A stretch of 9,037 nucleotides of DNA from positions 1-9,037 of the forward strand of contig CANCOY010000131.1 in the NCBI GenBank assembly GCA_947379865.1, written 5' to 3'. The stretch is from Acetobacteraceae bacterium. GTDB taxonomy: Bacteria; Pseudomonadota; Alphaproteobacteria; Zavarziniales; Zavarziniaceae. Numbering within the stretch: the first letter of the stretch is position 1; the number at the start of each line of letters is the position of its first letter. The notes beneath the pieces are model-generated. The model did no database searches and was not told where the DNA came from. It saw only the letters and a list, made by a program, of their open reading frames with translations. The position numbers were made by a program, and so were the translations under genes. This document shows positions 6,668 to 9,037 of the stretch, piece by piece.

Positions 6668-8017
6668 TTACCTTAACAGGGGCGTCGGCGGCGTGAAAAG
6701 CAGTTGAGACTCAAGGGTTTCAGCCCCTGCGGCCCGCCAGCCAAACAGGGGGACCGCAAGCAGGCGCCCCTCCTGTCGCAGGGCTGGCAGGCTGCGGGCG
6801 ACGGCGCCCGGGATGTCGTGCCAGGGGCCATGGGCTGGTACGCCACCAGCCCTGCGCAGCGCCAGCCAACCCGCCCCACCCAGGGCACCAACCTCTAACC
6901 CGCCCGGCGGAACGCCCTTGAGGCCAAGGCTGAAACGGTCCCAGGTCAGCGTGCCATCCCCTTTGCAGGTGACGGGGGGTGGCAGGGCCGCCATTTCGCG
7001 ATGCACCAGAAGCCGGCCACGTGCCCGCCCCGAGGCCGCGACCAGACGACAGCCGCCAAGGGTGCGCGCCCGCCAGGGAGCCGCCCCGCCAAAGGCCTCA
7101 AGCAGATGTTCCACCCGCCCGGCCCTGGGCGGATAGGCAAGGCCCCCCACAACGGCAACAACCCTGGCCAAAGCCCGCAGACCAATCTCTCGCGGGGCGG
7201 CAAGAAAGGCAGCCGGCCGGATCAGCGCCGCCCCTGCCGGATCAAGGACCACCGCCTCCGCCAGCAGGCGCGCTACGGCGAGGTGAAGGGCCGTGCGCGC
7301 CCGGCCCATGACAAGCGCGGTTTCCGCCAGCCGGTCCATGCCCAGGCCAAGGCTGGCAAGGCCCGGCAACACGCTGCGCAGACGCGCGCGGGCAAAGGCG
7401 GGATCATGATTGGTGGGGTCATCCACCCAGTCCTGGCCAAGGGTCGCAAGCGTGGCCAGAAGCCGCGCCTTGGGCGTATCCAGCAGGGGCCTCAGCAGGC
7501 GGACGCTGGCAAGGGGCGTTGCCGGCGCCATGGCCGCCAGACCGCTGACACCGCTGCCCCGCGCCATCCGCAACAACACAGTCTCGGCCTGGTCATCGCG
7601 GGTATGGGCGGTCAGCAGGTGCAGCACCCCCGCCCCGGCACACCAGGCCTCAAGCAGGTCATAGCGCGCATCCCGGGCGGCGGCGGCAATATTGCCCTCG
7701 GGCTTTGGACCCTGCCAGGCGAGTATGTGGTGCGCCACGCCAAGGGCTTGCGCGACCCGGCCCACATAGGCCGCCTCCGCCGTGGCTGCGGGGCGCAGGC
7801 CGTGGTCAACTGTCAGGGCGACGGCCACACCACCCTGCACCCGGGCCCATCTGGCCGCCAGATGCAACAGGGCAAGGCTGTCCGGGCCGCCGGAAACCGC
7901 AAGGGCCAGGACCGGCGCCGCCTCAAAGGGGGCAAACGGTGCCATCAGGCCAGCAAAAGCGGCCTCATCCAGCGGTGCCGCTGCCCCCGCCCCCGAGGCT
8001 GCGGGAATCAGGAGCAT
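6668..8017 (-). CDS. tilS: tRNA(Ile)-lysidine synthase TilS
   Basis: TilS attaches lysine to C34 of the CAU-anticodon tRNA-Ile, using ATP, so that it reads AUA codons; the gene is usually essential. The 449-residue protein shows the N-type ATP-pyrophosphatase P-loop AVSGGPDSLALL (40-51), VDHGLRP (70-76), a PEGNIAAAARDARYDLL stretch (106-122), and AHTRDDQAETVLLRMARGSG (137-156), the family signature. WVDDPTNHDPAFARARLR (197-214) follows in the tRNA-recognition region. The C-terminal half is Ala/Leu/Gly-rich and poorly conserved, as is common. The ATG overlaps the cpoB stop by 10 bp, and AGGAG lies about 15 nt upstream, so coupling to cpoB translation is likely. Adjacency to ftsH and the pal-cpoB end is typical of alphaproteobacteria. 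The frame appears intact. Confidence 0.94.
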   Translation of the reverse strand: MLLIPAASGAGAAAPLDEAAFAGLMAPFAPFEAAPVLALAVSGGPDSLALLHLAARWARVQGGVAVALTVDHGLRPAATAEAAYVGRVAQALGVAHHILAWQGPKPEGNIAAAARDARYDLLEAWCAGAGVLHLLTAHTRDDQAETVLLRMARGSGVSGLAAMAPATPLASVRLLRPLLDTPKARLLATLATLGQDWVDDPTNHDPAFARARLRSVLPGLASLGLGMDRLAETALVMGRARTALHLAVARLLAEAVVLDPAGAALIRPAAFLAAPREIGLRALARVVAVVGGLAYPPRAGRVEHLLEAFGGAAPWRARTLGGCRLVAASGRARGRLLVHREMAALPPPVTCKGDGTLTWDRFSLGLKGVPPGGLEVGALGGAGWLALRRAGGVPAHGPWHDIPGAVARSLPALRQEGRLLAVPLFGWRAAGAETLESQLLFTPPTPLLR

Positions 8018-8979
8018 CCGACCCGCTGGCGCTCCTTCTGGGCGCGCTGCTTGATGGCGAGGGAAGCACTGGGATAGCGATTGGGTATATCCGCCAGGGC
8101 CGCGCAGGCTTCCTTTTTCTGGCCCATCTCGGCCAGGGTCATGCCCAGTTTGAGCATGCTGTCGGGGGCCTTGGTAGACTTGGGGTACTTCTTGAGACCG
8201 GTCAGGAAGGCTGCGGCTGCGGCATCAAACTGACCCTGGGCATAATGGCTCTCGCCAAGCCAATAGGCAGCCGCCCCGGCCAGCGGGTCTTCGGGATTGG
8301 CCTTGATGAAGGCCTCAAGCCCGGCCGCCGCACCGGCATAGTCCTTCTGCAGGATGCGGGCGCGGGCCTGTTCATACTGGTCCTTGGGTGAACTGCCGCC
8401 GATAACCGTGGTGCCCTGATCGTCCACAGGGGCGGCACTCGGCGGCGGCAGGGCGGGCTGCGGCGCACCGGCCCCCAATTGTCCCAGGGGACGCGGCGGC
8501 GCCCCCAGCGTCTGCCCATCGGCCGTCGCGGGCGCCGGGGCGGTTGCCGGTGCCATGCCATCAGCCGGGGGTGTCATGGGGCCACCAGGCAAGGCCGCGC
8601 CACCCTGGCCGCGCTCCAGCGCCGACAGGCGGAAATCCACGTCCTGCTGCATCTTTTCCAGGCGCTGGGCCATCTGCTTGGCCTGGAAGTCGAGTTCCTC
8701 CATGCGGCCATTGAACTGGCGCAGCTGCTCCTCGATGGCGCTCATGCGCACTTCCTGGGCCGCTGCCACCCCGGCAGGAACACCCTGACCGCCGGCTTCG
8801 CCATCGGCGGCTGCGGGGGCCGCCCCCCGGTACATCTGGCGTTGAAGATTGTTCAGATCGCGCTCAAGGCCTTCGATCCGCTGGATGAGGGCGCGCGTTT
8901 CATTGGCGGACTGGGCATGGGCCTGCGTAATCCCGGCCAGCAGCAGGAAAACCGGCAGCAGGACCCGGGCTGATGCCAT
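8008..8979 (-). CDS. cpoB: Tol-Pal system periplasmic coordinator CpoB (YbgF)
   Basis: The 323-residue product has the CpoB layout. Residues 1-22 are a Sec signal peptide (LLPVFLLLAGITQA core, predicted cleavage after AHA). Residues 25-50 and 77-123 are coiled-coil-like heptad segments, the N-terminal trimerisation part. Residues 126-197 form an Ala/Pro/Gly-rich linker. Residues 198-305 contain three TPR-type helical pairs, for example QYEQARARILQKDYAGAAAG, followed by AAYWLGESHYAQGQFDAAAAAF. CpoB links peptidoglycan synthesis with Tol-Pal outer-membrane constriction at division. The ATG at 8979 gives a proper signal peptide, and no in-frame ATG, GTG or TTG lies between it and the window edge. 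The ribosome-binding site is weak and lies in a potential hairpin. pal is expected immediately upstream, outside the window. The protein ends in VGCS, overlapping tilS. Confidence 0.92.
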   Translation of the reverse strand: MASARVLLPVFLLLAGITQAHAQSANETRALIQRIEGLERDLNNLQRQMYRGAAPAAADGEAGGQGVPAGVAAAQEVRMSAIEEQLRQFNGRMEELDFQAKQMAQRLEKMQQDVDFRLSALERGQGGAALPGGPMTPPADGMAPATAPAPATADGQTLGAPPRPLGQLGAGAPQPALPPPSAAPVDDQGTTVIGGSSPKDQYEQARARILQKDYAGAAAGLEAFIKANPEDPLAGAAAYWLGESHYAQGQFDAAAAAFLTGLKKYPKSTKAPDSMLKLGMTLAEMGQKKEACAALADIPNRYPSASLAIKQRAQKERQRVGCS

Positions 8980-9037
8980 GCCGGCAAGAAACCGGCGGGG
9001 CGTGTCATGCCAGCGGTTGGCCGGATGGGCGCGGGCC
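8980..9037 (-). other. Short upstream region of cpoB at the right edge
   Basis: These 58 bp show no recognisable Pal C-terminus in any minus-strand frame, so they are probably the pal-cpoB spacer. Directly before the cpoB ATG, GCCGG (8996-8992) and CCGGC (8984-8980) can pair with a 7-nt loop, right where a Shine-Dalgarno would be expected. No strong Shine-Dalgarno is visible. Confidence 0.3.

Noticed and set aside
7001..8077. 358-codon plus-strand open frame antisense to tilS
   Set aside because: It is Gly/Arg/Gln-rich low-complexity sequence with no recognisable domain, opposite a clear TilS.

Overview
The window looks like an ordinary chromosomal stretch of a high-GC alphaproteobacterium, probably Rhodospirillales-like. 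That placement is an inference from three things: the alphaproteobacterial-type SerC N-terminus with a serC-leader-like hairpin, a cpoB-tilS-ftsH gene order, and a FolP with a long N-terminal extension. I see no mobile element, CRISPR array, rRNA, tRNA, phage gene or defence gene.

Layout. Positions 1-85 hold the first 28 codons of serC on the minus strand, running off the left edge. A 151-bp divergent intergenic region (86-236) follows. It carries a strong sigma70-type promoter and a structured leader for serC, and a weaker promoter with a long inverted repeat for the plus-strand gene. An aldo/keto reductase (237-1223, +) is the only complete plus-strand gene. It converges on a minus-strand block that fills the rest of the window. 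Read in transcription order from the right, the block is cpoB (8979-8008), tilS (8017-6668), ftsH (6488-4551), folP (4546-3476), glmM (3405-2053) and thiD (2056-1253).

How the genes work together. cpoB is normally the last gene of the tol-pal envelope cluster; pal would lie just beyond the right edge. cpoB and tilS overlap by 10 bp, so they are probably cotranscribed. A 179-bp gap with several palindromes separates tilS from ftsH and probably contains the promoter of a second unit, ftsH-folP-glmM-thiD. In that unit folP starts 4 nt after the ftsH stop, and glmM and thiD overlap by ATGA. The products are essential or near-essential housekeeping enzymes: envelope constriction (CpoB), tRNA-Ile decoding (TilS), membrane protein quality control (FtsH), folate synthesis (FolP), peptidoglycan/LPS amino-sugar supply (GlmM) and thiamine synthesis (ThiD). 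The ftsH-folP-glmM order matches the one known from E. coli.

The longest ATG-initiated frames for glmM, folP and ftsH overshoot the probable starts. I reassign them to ATG 3405, TTG 4546 and GTG 6488. The items most worth a second look are non-coding: the serC leader, the 10-bp inverted repeat over the reductase promoter and ribosome-binding site, and the palindromes upstream of ftsH. I found no convincing previously undescribed multi-gene system.
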